Source: Geodermatophilus bullaregiensis (GTDB lineage: Bacteria; Actinomycetota; Actinomycetes; Mycobacteriales; Geodermatophilaceae). Taken from it: DNA of 64,000 nucleotides. Below are positions 17,289 through 25,906 of this stretch, piece after piece. The position numbers and the translations under genes were made by a program. Numbering within the stretch: position 1 is the stretch's first letter; each line of letters starts with the position of its first letter. The stretch lies in NCBI RefSeq assembly GCF_016907675.1, contig NZ_JAFBCJ010000001.1, positions 1,612,001 to 1,676,000 on the forward strand, given 5' to 3'. The notes below the pieces were generated by a model, which saw nothing but the letters and a program-made list of their open reading frames with translations, was not told the DNA's origin and ran no database searches.

Positions 17289-18887
17289 TCAGGCCTGCGC
17301 GCCGCCGGGCGGCCGGCCTCGTGTGCGCGCCGCGCCGTCGCGCGACCGGGACGGCCGGCGGCGCGCGGGAGCGGCGGGCTCGGCGGCGGGCTGGGCGGCG
17401 GGCGTCGCGACGCCCGCCGCGGTGGCGAGTGCGTCGAGGTCGTCGAGGACGTCGCCGAGCAGCACGTCGACGTCCGGCAGCAGCTCGGCGCACGAGACCA
17501 GACCCCAGTCGAGGCGGTCGAGGTAGCTCTGCACCGTGATGTTGAGGCCCTGCCCCTCGACGATCGTCGAGACCGGGTAGTAGTGCTCGAGCCGCGCGCC
17601 CGCGGCGTAGAGCGGCGTGCGCGGGCCGGGCACGTTGGAGATGACGAGGTTGCCCGGTGTCAGCCGTGAGCCCAGGCGCAGCCGGGCGCTCAGCCGCATG
17701 GCCCGCGCGAAGACGGCCGGCGGCGGGAACTCGGCGAAGTCGGTGAGCCGGTCGGCGGGCAGCGCCGAGAAGAGCTCCTTGCTGCTGGCCATCGCCTCGT
17801 GCACGCGCTGGACGCGCCGGACCGGATCGGGCTCGTCCGTGGGCAGGACGGCCGAGAGCATCGACACCCGGTTGGTCCAGCGGTCGGTCTCCTCCCCCGT
17901 CCGCACCGAGACCGGCACGAGCGCCACGAGCGGGTCCGTCGGCAGCGCACCGCGCCGGTCGAGCCAGGTGCGCAGGCCGCCGGCGCACGCGGCCATGACG
18001 ACGTCGTTGACGGTGGCGCCCAGCGCCGACTTCACCTGCTTGACCACGTCGAGCGACGTCGAGCGGATGGCGAGCTTGCGGTGCGGGGTGATCGGCCCGT
18101 TGAACGGCGTGCGCGGGGGCCGGACGCTCGGCAGGGGCGGGGGCTGGTCGGGCTCCTCGGGGCGGGAGCGACCGACGTTGAGCACGGTGCCGAGCGGGCC
18201 GCGCAGGCTGCGGCGGACCTCGTTGGCGGTCCGGACCAGCACGGGGTTGCGGGTCGCCCGGCCGATCTCCCGGGCGGTCCAGGCGGCGAGCAGGACCCCG
18301 CGCGCCGGCTTGCGGGCCAGGCCGAGCGCGCCGCGCGCCAGCATCTCGAGGTCGCCGGGCGGACGCTCGGGCGCCCACGGTTCGGTCTCGGTCGGCACGG
18401 TGCCGCCCTCGGGCCGGTCGTCGAGCATCAGCGTCATCAGCTCGACGCCCGAGGCGCCGTCGATGGTGGCGTGGTGGACGATCGTCAGCACGGCGAAGCG
18501 GCGGTCGGCCAGGCCCTCGATGACGTAGGAGAGCCACAGCGGCTTGCGGCGGTCCAGGGGCCGGGAGACCAGCCGTCCGGCCAGCACCGCGAGCTGGTCG
18601 TCGGTGCCGGGCGGCGGGACGGCCGTGTGCCGGACGTGGAAGTCGAGGTCGAAGGCCGGGTCGGCCACCCAGTACGGGTGGTCCAGGCCCAGCGGGACCT
18701 CGGCCAGGCGGCGGCGCAGCGGCTCGAGGAGGTGCAGCCGCTGCTGCAGCTGCGCCCGCCAGGCGTCGTAGGGCCGGTAGTCGGGGTCGTCCGGGCGGGA
18801 GTAGACCGACAGGCTCGAGACGTGACCGAACTGCGCGGACGTCTCGAGGTGGAGGAACGTCGCGTCCAGTCCCGACAGCTGCTTCAC
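17289..18887 (-). CDS. wax ester synthase/acyl-CoA:diacylglycerol acyltransferase (WS/DGAT)
   Basis: A 532-residue bifunctional acyltransferase that makes triacylglycerol or wax ester storage lipids. The N-terminal SGLDATFLHLE and the catalytic HHATIDGASGVEL are diagnostic; PLWLSYVIEGL, NDVVMAACAGGLRTWL and NLVISNVPGPRTPLYAAG follow in the expected order. About 60 low-complexity Ala/Pro/Arg residues extend the C-terminus. The GTG at 18887 follows AGGAGGG. It is divergent from a lipase-like hydrolase, which suggests linked storage and turnover. Confidence 0.95.
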   Translation of the reverse strand: MKQLSGLDATFLHLETSAQFGHVSSLSVYSRPDDPDYRPYDAWRAQLQQRLHLLEPLRRRLAEVPLGLDHPYWVADPAFDLDFHVRHTAVPPPGTDDQLAVLAGRLVSRPLDRRKPLWLSYVIEGLADRRFAVLTIVHHATIDGASGVELMTLMLDDRPEGGTVPTETEPWAPERPPGDLEMLARGALGLARKPARGVLLAAWTAREIGRATRNPVLVRTANEVRRSLRGPLGTVLNVGRSRPEEPDQPPPLPSVRPPRTPFNGPITPHRKLAIRSTSLDVVKQVKSALGATVNDVVMAACAGGLRTWLDRRGALPTDPLVALVPVSVRTGEETDRWTNRVSMLSAVLPTDEPDPVRRVQRVHEAMASSKELFSALPADRLTDFAEFPPPAVFARAMRLSARLRLGSRLTPGNLVISNVPGPRTPLYAAGARLEHYYPVSTIVEGQGLNITVQSYLDRLDWGLVSCAELLPDVDVLLGDVLDDLDALATAAGVATPAAQPAAEPAAPARRRPSRSRDGAARTRGRPPGGAQA

Positions 18888-19075
18888 GGTCCCTGCCCTC
18901 CTGGGTCGGCGGCGAGGGCTGCGGCGCCCGGCGACCGCCCCGGACCCGACCCGCGTGACCCCCGGGGTGTGGCGCAGTGTGCCAGGGGTCACACTCCTCC
19001 GGGCGGGCGACCACTGCGGTCCCGGCGGTCGGTGCCCGTGCCGCCCCGGTCACGGAACGGAGACGAGGACGAGAC
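18888..19075. promoter_or_regulatory. divergent region with 8-bp inverted repeat
   Basis: GTGACCCC at 18955-18962 and GGGGTCAC at 18985-18992 form an inverted repeat with 22 bp between arms, placed between the divergent WS/DGAT and hydrolase genes. This spacing could fit a dimer-of-dimers repressor or a looped operator. The regulator is unknown. Confidence 0.4.
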
Positions 19076-19867
19076 ATGCGCACCCCAGCGCCGCCCCACC
19101 GGACGTCCGACGAGGGAGCCCCGCCGTGGATCGGCGCCTCGCCCGTGGCCGCGCTGCTCGCCGCGCAGCGGCCGTGGCGCGAGGCGGCCGCCCTCCTGCG
19201 CTCCCCGGTGTGGCGCGGTCACGGCGTCCCGGACGGCGGCGGCCTGCCGGTGCTGCTCGTGCCCGGTTTCCTGGCCGGCGACCCGTCGCTGTCGCTGATG
19301 GAGCGCTGGCTGCGGGCCCGGGGCTACCGGACGTGCACGTCGCAGATCCGCGTCAACGTCGACTGCACCCGCCTGGCGGTCGAGCGCCTGGAGCGCCGCC
19401 TGGTCGAGTTCACCGACAGGGCGGGGCGGCCCGCGGTGATCGTCGGCCAGAGCCGCGGCGGGCTGTTCGCCAAGCTGATGGCGATGCGCCGGCCCGAGCA
19501 CGTCGGCGGGATCGTCACCCTGGGCAGCCCGAACGTCGACCACATGGCGATCAACCCGCTGGTGGCCGCACAGGTCCGGCTGGTCGCCGCGCTGGGGAGC
19601 GCGGGCGTGCCCGGCATGTTCCACGACGACTGCCTGCAGGGGACGTGCGCCGGCGAGCTCGCCGAGTGGCTGGACCGGCCGTTCCCCGCGCACGTCCCCT
19701 ACGTCTCGGTGTACTCGCGCAGCGACTGGGTCGTCGACTGGCACGCGTGCGTGGACCCGGACGCCGACAACGTCCAGGTCGACTCCAGCCACGTCGGCAT
19801 GAGCGTCCACCCGGAGGTCTACCGACTGCTCGGGGAGCGGCTGGCCGCCCTGTCCGGACGGCGCTGA
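19076..19867 (+). CDS. alpha/beta hydrolase (lipase-like)
   Basis: A 263-residue hydrolase. LPVLLVPGFLAGDPSL forms the oxyanion region, the nucleophile is Ser in VGQSRGGLFAKL, Asp is likely in SRSDWVVDWHA and His in DSSHVGMSV. It resembles the PGAP1/LipA-type or TesA-like lipases rather than epoxide hydrolases. The ATG follows GACGAGGACGAG. With the divergent WS/DGAT gene it may hydrolyse storage lipids, an inference from position only. Confidence 0.85.
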   Translation: MRTPAPPHRTSDEGAPPWIGASPVAALLAAQRPWREAAALLRSPVWRGHGVPDGGGLPVLLVPGFLAGDPSLSLMERWLRARGYRTCTSQIRVNVDCTRLAVERLERRLVEFTDRAGRPAVIVGQSRGGLFAKLMAMRRPEHVGGIVTLGSPNVDHMAINPLVAAQVRLVAALGSAGVPGMFHDDCLQGTCAGELAEWLDRPFPAHVPYVSVYSRSDWVVDWHACVDPDADNVQVDSSHVGMSVHPEVYRLLGERLAALSGRR

Positions 19868-19923
19868 CCGCGGCCGGGGCCGACCGGCTGCGGGGGAGGT
19901 CTGGGGACCCGGGCGGACGCGGC

Positions 19924-20148
19924 TCAGCCGTCGACGACGGTGGCGATGAGGTCGCCCTCCTGGAGCACCTCGCCCTCGACCACGTGCAGCTCCTGCACCA
20001 CGCCGGCGAGCTCGGTGAGGACGGGGATCTCCATCTTCATCGACTCGAGGATCACCAGCGTGTCCCCGGCGGCGACCTCGGTCCCGGGCGCGACCAGGAC
20101 CCGCCAGACGCTGGAGACCATCTCGGCGTGGATCTCCTCGACCGCCAC
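19924..20148 (-). CDS. biotin/lipoyl attachment carrier protein (TB7.3-like)
   Basis: A 74-residue stand-alone biotin carrier domain. The modified Lys lies in LESMKMEIPVL, with the two half-domain repeats around it. It corresponds to M. tuberculosis TB7.3 (Rv3221c), which also sits next to the rsrA/sigR pair. The GTG at 20148 is preferred because AGGGGG lies 6 nt upstream; GTG 20154 and TTG 20184 are in frame. A degenerate biotin carboxylase gene lies directly upstream in the same direction. Confidence 0.92.
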   Translation of the reverse strand: MAVEEIHAEMVSSVWRVLVAPGTEVAAGDTLVILESMKMEIPVLTELAGVVQELHVVEGEVLQEGDLIATVVDG

Positions 20149-20256
20149 GCGCACCCCCCTCGCCGCTCCGGAGCTCCCATCCAAGCAGGCGGCGCGCCCC
20201 CCGGCCCCGTCCCGGGTCCCGCCCCGAGCGTGTGAGAGGTGGGGAGGACCGGTCCT

Positions 20257-21306
20257 TCAGCTCCCCGGGGCGGGGTCCCCGTCGGCGAGCCGTTCGAGCA
20301 CCGCGCACACCTCGGCGCCGTCGTGCGGGACCCCGGCCTCGGGCAGGTCGGCGAGGGTCGCGCCGGCGGCGCGGGCGGCGGTGGCGACGTCGACCGCCCC
20401 GGCGCTCACCGTGGCCAGCAGCGCGTCGTACCAGCCGTCGAGACGGTCGCCGGGGTCGTAGCCGCTGACCGCCACCACCTCGGTCTGACCGGTGGTGCCG
20501 CGCAACCGGCCCGAGAGCGGCAGCCGGCCGGTCACCCGGCCGGCCCGCCCGGGCGGCAGCGTGGCGCGCAGCTGGACGGCGACGGCGGCGCGCGGCGGGT
20601 GCTCCTCGCGGGTCCGGCGGCGCGGTGCGCGCTCCCCGGCGGCTGCGGCCAGCGCCAGGTCGACGGCGTCGACGCGGTGCGCCCGCTCGAGGACCGACAT
20701 GTCGAGGGAGAAGCCGGCCGCGACCTCGCCGAGCTCGCCGTCCTCGGCGACGCCGACGGTGACCAGCCCGCGCCAGCCCACCTCGGCCAGCCGCTTGGCC
20801 CCCGGCGGGAGCTCACCACCCGGGTCGGGCGTCCAGGAGACGCGGGCGATGCCGGCGGCGCGGTCACGGGCCACCGGGGTGGCGTACTGCAGCCCGTCGT
20901 CGGTGACCAGGGCGAGCAGGCCGTGCTCGCTGGCCGGCTCCACGCCGTCGCCGCCGAGCCGCTCCAGGACCTCGGCCGGCGGGCCGACCCAGGTCAGCCC
21001 GGCGGCGGTCACCTCGCCGGCCAGGGCGGCGTTGCCGGCGAGGGCCGGCGGCACGGGCAGGACGGCGGCCGCGCCGCTGCGGCGGGCGGCCTCGACGATC
21101 CGGTCGACGGCGAGGTAGGACTCCGCGGCCGGGGCCGGGCCCAGCAGCACCGCGTCGTCGGCCAGCCGCACGTGCCGGGCCGACCGCTCGGCCTCGGAGT
21201 AGACGGCCACCGCCTTGACGTCGAGGCGGGAGCAGGCAGCGACCACCGCGCAGGCAGCGGGCCCCCGCCCCGCCACGAGCACGCTCTCGATCCCGTGCTG
21301 GGCCAC
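20257..21306 (-). CDS. degenerate biotin carboxylase-like protein
   Basis: A 349-residue relative of acetyl-CoA carboxylase biotin carboxylase (usual length about 450). The N-terminal domain is clear (VLVAGRGPAACAVVAACSR, AVAVYSEAERSARHVRLADD, GPAPAAESYL, AAGLTWVGPPAEVLERLG). The HPGYG motif, the glycine-rich ATP-grasp loop and the catalytic EMN/R-containing segment are missing; the C-terminal remnant reads AEVGWRGLVTVGVAEDGELGEVAAG. It is probably a pseudoenzyme. The GTG at 21306 was chosen where similarity begins, after GGAGG. Its partner may be the biotin carrier next door. Confidence 0.75.
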   Translation of the reverse strand: MAQHGIESVLVAGRGPAACAVVAACSRLDVKAVAVYSEAERSARHVRLADDAVLLGPAPAAESYLAVDRIVEAARRSGAAAVLPVPPALAGNAALAGEVTAAGLTWVGPPAEVLERLGGDGVEPASEHGLLALVTDDGLQYATPVARDRAAGIARVSWTPDPGGELPPGAKRLAEVGWRGLVTVGVAEDGELGEVAAGFSLDMSVLERAHRVDAVDLALAAAAGERAPRRRTREEHPPRAAVAVQLRATLPPGRAGRVTGRLPLSGRLRGTTGQTEVVAVSGYDPGDRLDGWYDALLATVSAGAVDVATAARAAGATLADLPEAGVPHDGAEVCAVLERLADGDPAPGS

Positions 21307-21481
21307 GTCCGCCCGTCCTCCCGTCGGTGCCGGGGTCGGCTCCCCCGGCCTCCCTGCATGGTGCTCCTCGGGACCGACGCCCGCCGCACCGGCCGGAGGT
21401 CCCTCCCCCGGCTGTGGGACCCTGGACGCAGACCCGGCGGTCCCCGCCGACCGACCCGACGACGAGGAGAGGAGGGCAGCG

Positions 21482-21556
21482 ATGTCCAAGCGTGGACGCA
21501 AGCGGCGCTCCCGCAAGGGGAGCAAGGCCAACCACGGCAAGCGCCCCAACGCCTGA
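21482..21556 (+). CDS. 50S ribosomal protein bL37 (24 residues)
   Basis: Encodes MSKRGRKRRSRKGSKANHGK followed by RPNA. It is the tiny actinobacterial large-subunit protein seen in mycobacterial ribosome structures, ending in the same KANHGKRPNA. The ribosome site GAGAGGAGGG lies just upstream of the ATG. At 75 bp it is easily missed by gene finders. It lies between divergent and convergent genes, alone, and a hairpin repeat begins directly after the stop. Confidence 0.93.
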   Translation: MSKRGRKRRSRKGSKANHGKRPNA

Positions 21557-21617
21557 GGAAGGACCCCCCTCGCCCCCCGCCACTCGCTGGCTCGCGGCGG
21601 GACCCTGCACGGGGGCC
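21557..21617 (+). repeat. dispersed stop-codon hairpin repeat, copy 3
   Basis: Starts GGAAGGACCCCCC right after the bL37 TGA, has the CTCGCTGGCTCGCGGCGGG middle and closes with GCACGGGGGCC. It is a good full-length family member. Confidence 0.7.
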
Positions 21618-21623
21618 GACAGC

Positions 21624-21661
21624 ACGACGCCCCGCTCCGGGTCTCCGGGGCGGGGCGTCGT
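21624..21661. terminator. bidirectional terminator between bL37 and rsrA
   Basis: ACGACGCCCCG at 21624-21634 pairs with its complement at 21651-21661, with a further internal stem, followed by CGTTCG. It lies 20 bases from the rsrA stop on the other strand. Confidence 0.65.
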
Positions 21662-21681
21662 CGTTCGTCCGGGGAGTGGCC

Positions 21682-22011
21682 TCAGGTGTCGGCGGACCCG
21701 TCGGTCCGCACGACCTCGGTGCTCAGCTGCTCGACGCTGACGTGGGTGCCGTCCTCCTCGAAGGAGACGGTGGTCAGCTGCAGCTTGATGCGGTCCTTGA
21801 GGCCCAGCGGCGGCTTGTCACCGCCGCAGCGGCGACGGACGAGCGCCTTGAACTCCTGCTCGATGCCGAACTGCCGCAGGCACGACGAGCAGTCCTCCAG
21901 GTGCTCGGCGATGACGGCGCGGCGGGCGTCGTCGGTCTCGTGGTCGAGGAACTCGAAGACGTGCGTCAGGACGTCGTCGCACGAGGAGGCGTGCTCGTGG
22001 TCGGCGCTCAC
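21682..22011 (-). CDS. rsrA: zinc-containing redox-sensing anti-sigma factor RsrA
   Basis: A 109-residue ZAS-family anti-sigma factor. Cys11, His37, Cys41 and Cys44 occupy the same positions as in Streptomyces RsrA (HLEDCSSC is the H-x3-C-x2-C core), and Cys62 is also present. Disulfide stress ejects zinc and releases SigR. Its start overlaps the sigR stop by four bases, so the pair is translated together. It corresponds to mycobacterial RshA. Confidence 0.97.
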   Translation of the reverse strand: MSADHEHASSCDDVLTHVFEFLDHETDDARRAVIAEHLEDCSSCLRQFGIEQEFKALVRRRCGGDKPPLGLKDRIKLQLTTVSFEEDGTHVSVEQLSTEVVRTDGSADT

Positions 22012-22724
22012 GACCCGGCCCCCTCTCCGGCGCCGGCGCGGACGAAGCCGCGCTCGCGGGCGTAGTCGGCCAGCAGCTTCTGCAGGCCCCGCCGGCCGCG
22101 GTGCAGCCGGGACATCACCGTGCCGATGGGCGTGCCCATGATCTCGGCGATCTCCTTGTAGGCGAACCCCTCGACGTCGGCGAGGTAGACCGCCAGCCGG
22201 AAGTCCTCGGGCAGCTGCTGCAGGGCGTCCTTGATGTCGGAGTCCGGCAGGTGGTCCAGCGCCTCGATCTCGGCCGAGCGCAGGCCGCTGGAGCTGTGCT
22301 CCTCGGCGGCGTACAGCTGCCAGTCCTGCACCTGGTCGGTGGGGTACTGCTGCGGCTGCCGCTGCTTCTTGCGGTAGCTGTTGATGTAGGTGTTGGTCAG
22401 GATCCGGTACAGCCAGGCCTTGAGGTTGGTGCCCTCGGCGAACTGGTGGAACGCGGAGTAGGCCTTGACGAACGTCTCCTGGACGAGGTCCTCGGCGTCG
22501 GCGGGGTTGCGGGTCATGCGCAGCGCTGCCGGGTAGAGCTGGTCGAGGTAGGGCAGCGCGTCGCGCTCGAAGCGGGCATCGCGCTCGGCACGGGTCTCAG
22601 CGACCTCGGTGCGGCTGCCGCCCTCGCGGGCCTCGGGGACGTCCACCGGAGCCCCGACGGCCCGCTCCTGGGGGGTCTCGACGGGCTCGACGGCGGGGCT
22701 CCCGCCCGCGGACTCCTCAGGCAC
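22008..22724 (-). CDS. sigR: thiol-oxidative stress sigma factor SigR (SigH)
   Basis: A 238-residue group IV sigma factor. Region 2 covers [19 protein letters not shown] through [18 protein letters not shown], and region 4 includes [37 protein letters not shown] and RGRRGLQ. The GTG at 22724 follows AGAGGA. The frame stays open upstream, and in-frame GTGs at 22763 and 22853 each lie just downstream of a promoter-like sequence, so longer isoforms are plausible (as known for SigR prime in Streptomyces). RsrA follows. Confidence 0.96.
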   Translation of the reverse strand: MPEESAGGSPAVEPVETPQERAVGAPVDVPEAREGGSRTEVAETRAERDARFERDALPYLDQLYPAALRMTRNPADAEDLVQETFVKAYSAFHQFAEGTNLKAWLYRILTNTYINSYRKKQRQPQQYPTDQVQDWQLYAAEEHSSSGLRSAEIEALDHLPDSDIKDALQQLPEDFRLAVYLADVEGFAYKEIAEIMGTPIGTVMSRLHRGRRGLQKLLADYARERGFVRAGAGEGAGS

Positions 22725-22890
22725 CGACCGTCCTCTCTGCGGCACCCGGAGGCGGGCGACCACATCGGACGATCCTAGTCGCGTGGCGTCGGGACGGCCC
22801 GGGGGCCGCCGGTGCGGAGCGCGGGTCCGCGCGCTCGAGACGGTGCTGCTCACGGCCGGTCCAACCGCACGGACGGCGGCCGGCATTCCC
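22725..22890 (-). promoter_or_regulatory. sigR dual promoter region (SigR-type and vegetative)
   Basis: GGGAAT at 22890-22885 and GTT at 22865-22863, 19 bases apart, match the SigR consensus and would give autoregulation; a GTG at 22853 lies 9 bases downstream. Closer to the gene, TAGGAT (22777-22772) lies 8 bases before another in-frame GTG (22763). The region is shared with the divergent YbaK gene start at 22954. Confidence 0.65.
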
Positions 22891-22953
22891 CGGGTGGGGG
22901 CCGCCACGGAACGCGGCGGTGCGGGCCCGGTGCCGCCGCTACGCTGCCGGCCC

Positions 22954-23427
22954 GTGGCGGCGACCCCGGCGGTGCGGGCCCTGGAGCGCGCGGAGGTGGC
23001 GCACACCCTGCACCCCTACGACCCCGAGCACCCGGACGACCAGGGCCACGGCGAGGCGGCGGTGGCCGCGCTCGGCGCCGATCCGCGCCAGGTGTTCAAG
23101 ACGCTGGTCACCCGCGTCGACGGCGTCCTCACCGTGGCCGTCGTCCCGGTCAGCCGCAGCCTCGACCTCAAGGCGCTGGCCGCGGCGGCCGGCGGGCGGA
23201 AGGCGGCCATGGCCGACCCCGCCGACGCCGAGCGCACCACCGGCTACGTGCTCGGCGGGATCAGCCCGCTCGGTCAGCGGAAGGCGCTGCCGACGGTGGT
23301 CGACGAGTCGGCGCTCGGCTTCACGACGGTCATGGTCAGCGCCGGCCGGCGCGGGCTGCAGGTGGAGCTGCCGCCGGCGGACCTGGTGCGCCTCACCCGC
23401 GCGCGCACCGCCCTGATCGCCCGCTGA
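22954..23427 (+). CDS. ybaK: Cys-tRNA(Pro) deacylase, YbaK/EbsC family
   Basis: This 157-residue protein should hydrolyse misacylated Cys-tRNA(Pro). The family lysine lies in RQVFKTLV, followed by [15 protein letters not shown] and the [21 protein letters not shown] signature. The GTG at 22954 lies 8 nt after TACGCT (22940-22945), implying a leaderless message divergent from sigR. An editing enzyme for a cysteine-charged tRNA beside the thiol-stress sigma factor is suggestive, but positional only. Confidence 0.93.
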   Translation: MAATPAVRALERAEVAHTLHPYDPEHPDDQGHGEAAVAALGADPRQVFKTLVTRVDGVLTVAVVPVSRSLDLKALAAAAGGRKAAMADPADAERTTGYVLGGISPLGQRKALPTVVDESALGFTTVMVSAGRRGLQVELPPADLVRLTRARTALIAR

Positions 23428-23441
23428 CGGCCCAGGGCCGA

Positions 23442-24920
23442 CTACGAGCCGGGGGCGCCGTAGGGCGTGAGCAGCTGGTCGACGGGCGCGGCGTCGTCGG
23501 TGAGCACCTGCGCGTCGCCGGCGAGCGTGGCCACCTCGTCCTCCGGGGCGACCTGCCAGGTCGAGTCCTGGGCAGCCAGCGCCCCGGCCAGGACGTCGGG
23601 GTCCAGCGGCCGGGAGGAGGCGACGGCGACCAGGTTGCCGCCATCCTCCCCCGCCAGGACCGGCGCCCGGGCCAGCAGCAGCACGTGCGGCCACACCTCG
23701 CGCATCGTGGCGAGCTCGGCACGGACGAAGGACAGCGGCGGGTGGTCGATGAGGTTGGCGACGTAGACGCCGTCGTCGGTGAGCGCCCGGTCCACCAGCT
23801 CCAGCGCCTCCACGGTGGTCAGCTGCCAGGGCACCGACAGCCCCCCGAAGGCGTCGCCGACGACGAGGTCGCGCTCCCCCGCCGGCTCGGCGGCCAGCCC
23901 CACGCGGGCGTCGCCGACCCGCACCTGCAGGTCCTCCGACGTCGCCAGGCCCAGCTGCTCGCGGTCGATCTCCACGACGCCGGGGTCGACCTCGAGGACC
24001 CGGCTGGTGGTGCCGGGGCGGACCTCGGTGAGGTAGCGCGGCACGGTCAGCCCGCCGCCACCCAGGTGCAGCGCCGACAGCGGCGCGCCGGCCGGGGCGA
24101 GGACGTCGGTGACCGCGGCGATGGCCCGCACGTACTCGAACTCCAGGTACGTCGGGTCGGCGAGGTCGACGTAGCTGTGCCGCAGCGTGTCGAGCAGCAG
24201 CACCCGGCCGGTGTCGCGCTCGGGGTCGGCGACGACGCGGGCGCAGTGGTAGGCCGTCTCCTCCTCGCAGGGCGTCGGCGCGACCGCGGCCAGCAGCGAC
24301 CCCCCGACGGCGAGCAGCAGCAGCGCGGTGGGGACCCGGCCGGCCCCGCCGGGCGAGCGGCGCAGCAGGACCGCCACGGCGACACCCGCGACGACGGTGA
24401 CCAGCCCGGTGCCCACGAGGATGCCGCTGCTGGGGAACACCGCGATCAGCAGGAACCCGGTGACGAAGGTGGCCGCGATGCCACCGAGGGTGCCGATGCC
24501 CGACAGCCGCCCCACGACCGAGCCGGTCTCGGCCAGGCTGCCCAGCTGCAGCTTGACCACCATCGGCGGCACGGCCGACAGCAGCGCCGCGGGGACGACG
24601 ACGGCGACGGCGGCCAGCAGCAGCACGCTGCCGGCGTCGGCACCGGTGAGGAAGGACCCGGCGAAGCGGACCAGCGGCAGGACGGCGACCACGAGCGCGC
24701 CACCGGCCACCAGCAGGGGCGCGATCAGCTGCCGCGGGTCGCGGCGGTCCGCGGTGGCGCCGCCGGCCCAGGCGCCGATCGCGATCGCGGCCAGCGCGAA
24801 CCCGATGACCGCGGTGTTGGTCTGCAGCGTGATGCCGACGTAGGGCGCGATGAGCCGCAGCCCGACGATCTCCAGCACCAGCACCGCGCCGGAGGCCAGG
24901 AAGGTGACGCCGGCGGCCAC
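23442..24920 (-). CDS. membrane protein with spermidine synthase-like domain
   Basis: A fused protein of about 492 residues. The N-terminal half has seven to eight hydrophobic helices (LASGAVLVLEIVGLRLIAPY, AVIGFALAAIAIGAWAGG and others). The C-terminal half is a Rossmann spermidine synthase-like domain (DTLRHSYVDLADPTYLEFEY, ALHLGGGGLTVPRYL, SRVLEVDPGVVEID, VVGDAFGG). Polyamine synthase catalytic Asp residues are not certain. GTG 24920 is the first standard start, but a CTG at 24995 (reading LSERTTT, after GGGAGCG) may be the true one. The SRAP gene lies just upstream. Confidence 0.85.
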   Translation of the reverse strand: MAAGVTFLASGAVLVLEIVGLRLIAPYVGITLQTNTAVIGFALAAIAIGAWAGGATADRRDPRQLIAPLLVAGGALVVAVLPLVRFAGSFLTGADAGSVLLLAAVAVVVPAALLSAVPPMVVKLQLGSLAETGSVVGRLSGIGTLGGIAATFVTGFLLIAVFPSSGILVGTGLVTVVAGVAVAVLLRRSPGGAGRVPTALLLLAVGGSLLAAVAPTPCEEETAYHCARVVADPERDTGRVLLLDTLRHSYVDLADPTYLEFEYVRAIAAVTDVLAPAGAPLSALHLGGGGLTVPRYLTEVRPGTTSRVLEVDPGVVEIDREQLGLATSEDLQVRVGDARVGLAAEPAGERDLVVGDAFGGLSVPWQLTTVEALELVDRALTDDGVYVANLIDHPPLSFVRAELATMREVWPHVLLLARAPVLAGEDGGNLVAVASSRPLDPDVLAGALAAQDSTWQVAPEDEVATLAGDAQVLTDDAAPVDQLLTPYGAPGS

Positions 24921-25007
24921 CCAGCCGGGCAGCGCGCCCGCCGCGGCCGGCGGGGTGGTCCCGCCGGGTCCGGCGGTCGTCGTGCGCTCGCTCAGGGGAC
25001 GCTCCCG

Positions 25008-25754
25008 TCAGAAGAGCGCCGGCTGGTCGGCGGGGGCGCTGGTGCCCTCCACCCGGGTCAGCAGCTCGGCGCCGTTGTTGCGGACGTTGTTCACCGCGGT
25101 GCCCACCGGGCGCAGCTCGAGGGCCTCGACCAGCTCCGGCGGCGTGGGTGCGGCCAGCGTCTCGACGTCGTCGCGGGCGGGGTCGAGCCAGTCGGCCCAG
25201 CGCTCGCGCGGCAGCACCAGCGGCATGCGGTCGTGGATCTCGGTGAGCGCGCCGGTGGCCGGGGCGGTGACCACCGTGCAGGTGTAGAGGCGGTCCTCGC
25301 CCTTGCCCCACACCTCGTACAGCCCGGCCATGGCCAGCACCGACCCGTCGGCCGGGGTGATGAAGAAGGGCTGCTTGCCCGGGGAGTCGAGCCGCTTCTG
25401 CCACTCGTACCAGCCGTCGGCCGGGACCAGGCAGCGGCGGGAGCGGGCCGCCGCGCGGAAGGCGGGCTTCTCGGTCAGGGACTCCACGCGGGCGTTGAGC
25501 AGCCGGTTGCCGACCGAGACGTCCTTGGCCCACGAGGGCACCAGCCCCCAGCGGACGCCGCGCAGCTCGCGGTGCCCGGCGCCGGTGGGGCTGCCCTCGG
25601 GATCGCGCTCGCGCTTGGTGCGGACGACGTACACGTCCTTGGTCGGCGCGACGTTGTAGTCGGCCGGCAGGGGCTGCTGGCCCTCCGCGGGCACCGCCTC
25701 GAACTCGACCACGAGGTCCTCGGGGCGGCGGCTGGCGGCGTAACGACCGCACAT
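25008..25754 (-). CDS. SOS response-associated peptidase, SRAP/YedK (HMCES) family
   Basis: This 248-residue protein should cross-link to abasic sites in single-stranded DNA. The catalytic Cys2 follows the start directly (MCGRYAASR); YNVAPTKDVYVV, LNARVESLTEKPAFR, RCLVPADGWYEWQ and the His of TEIHDRMPLVL complete the family set. The ATG at 25754 is fixed because Cys must be residue 2. Rv3226c is the likely mycobacterial counterpart, also near aroA. Confidence 0.96.
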   Translation of the reverse strand: MCGRYAASRRPEDLVVEFEAVPAEGQQPLPADYNVAPTKDVYVVRTKRERDPEGSPTGAGHRELRGVRWGLVPSWAKDVSVGNRLLNARVESLTEKPAFRAAARSRRCLVPADGWYEWQKRLDSPGKQPFFITPADGSVLAMAGLYEVWGKGEDRLYTCTVVTAPATGALTEIHDRMPLVLPRERWADWLDPARDDVETLAAPTPPELVEALELRPVGTAVNNVRNNGAELLTRVEGTSAPADQPALF

Positions 25755-25906
25755 GGCGGTTCCTCCCGGCTGCGTGGGTCCGGACGAGGGCACCCGGGTG
25801 GGCCCCTCCCCGACTCTAGGTGCGCCCGCCGACAGCGCGACTGGCCGCCGGGGCGGCGGGTACGCCCCACTGGAGACGACACCGACGAGAGACGAGGATC
25901 ACGGGC

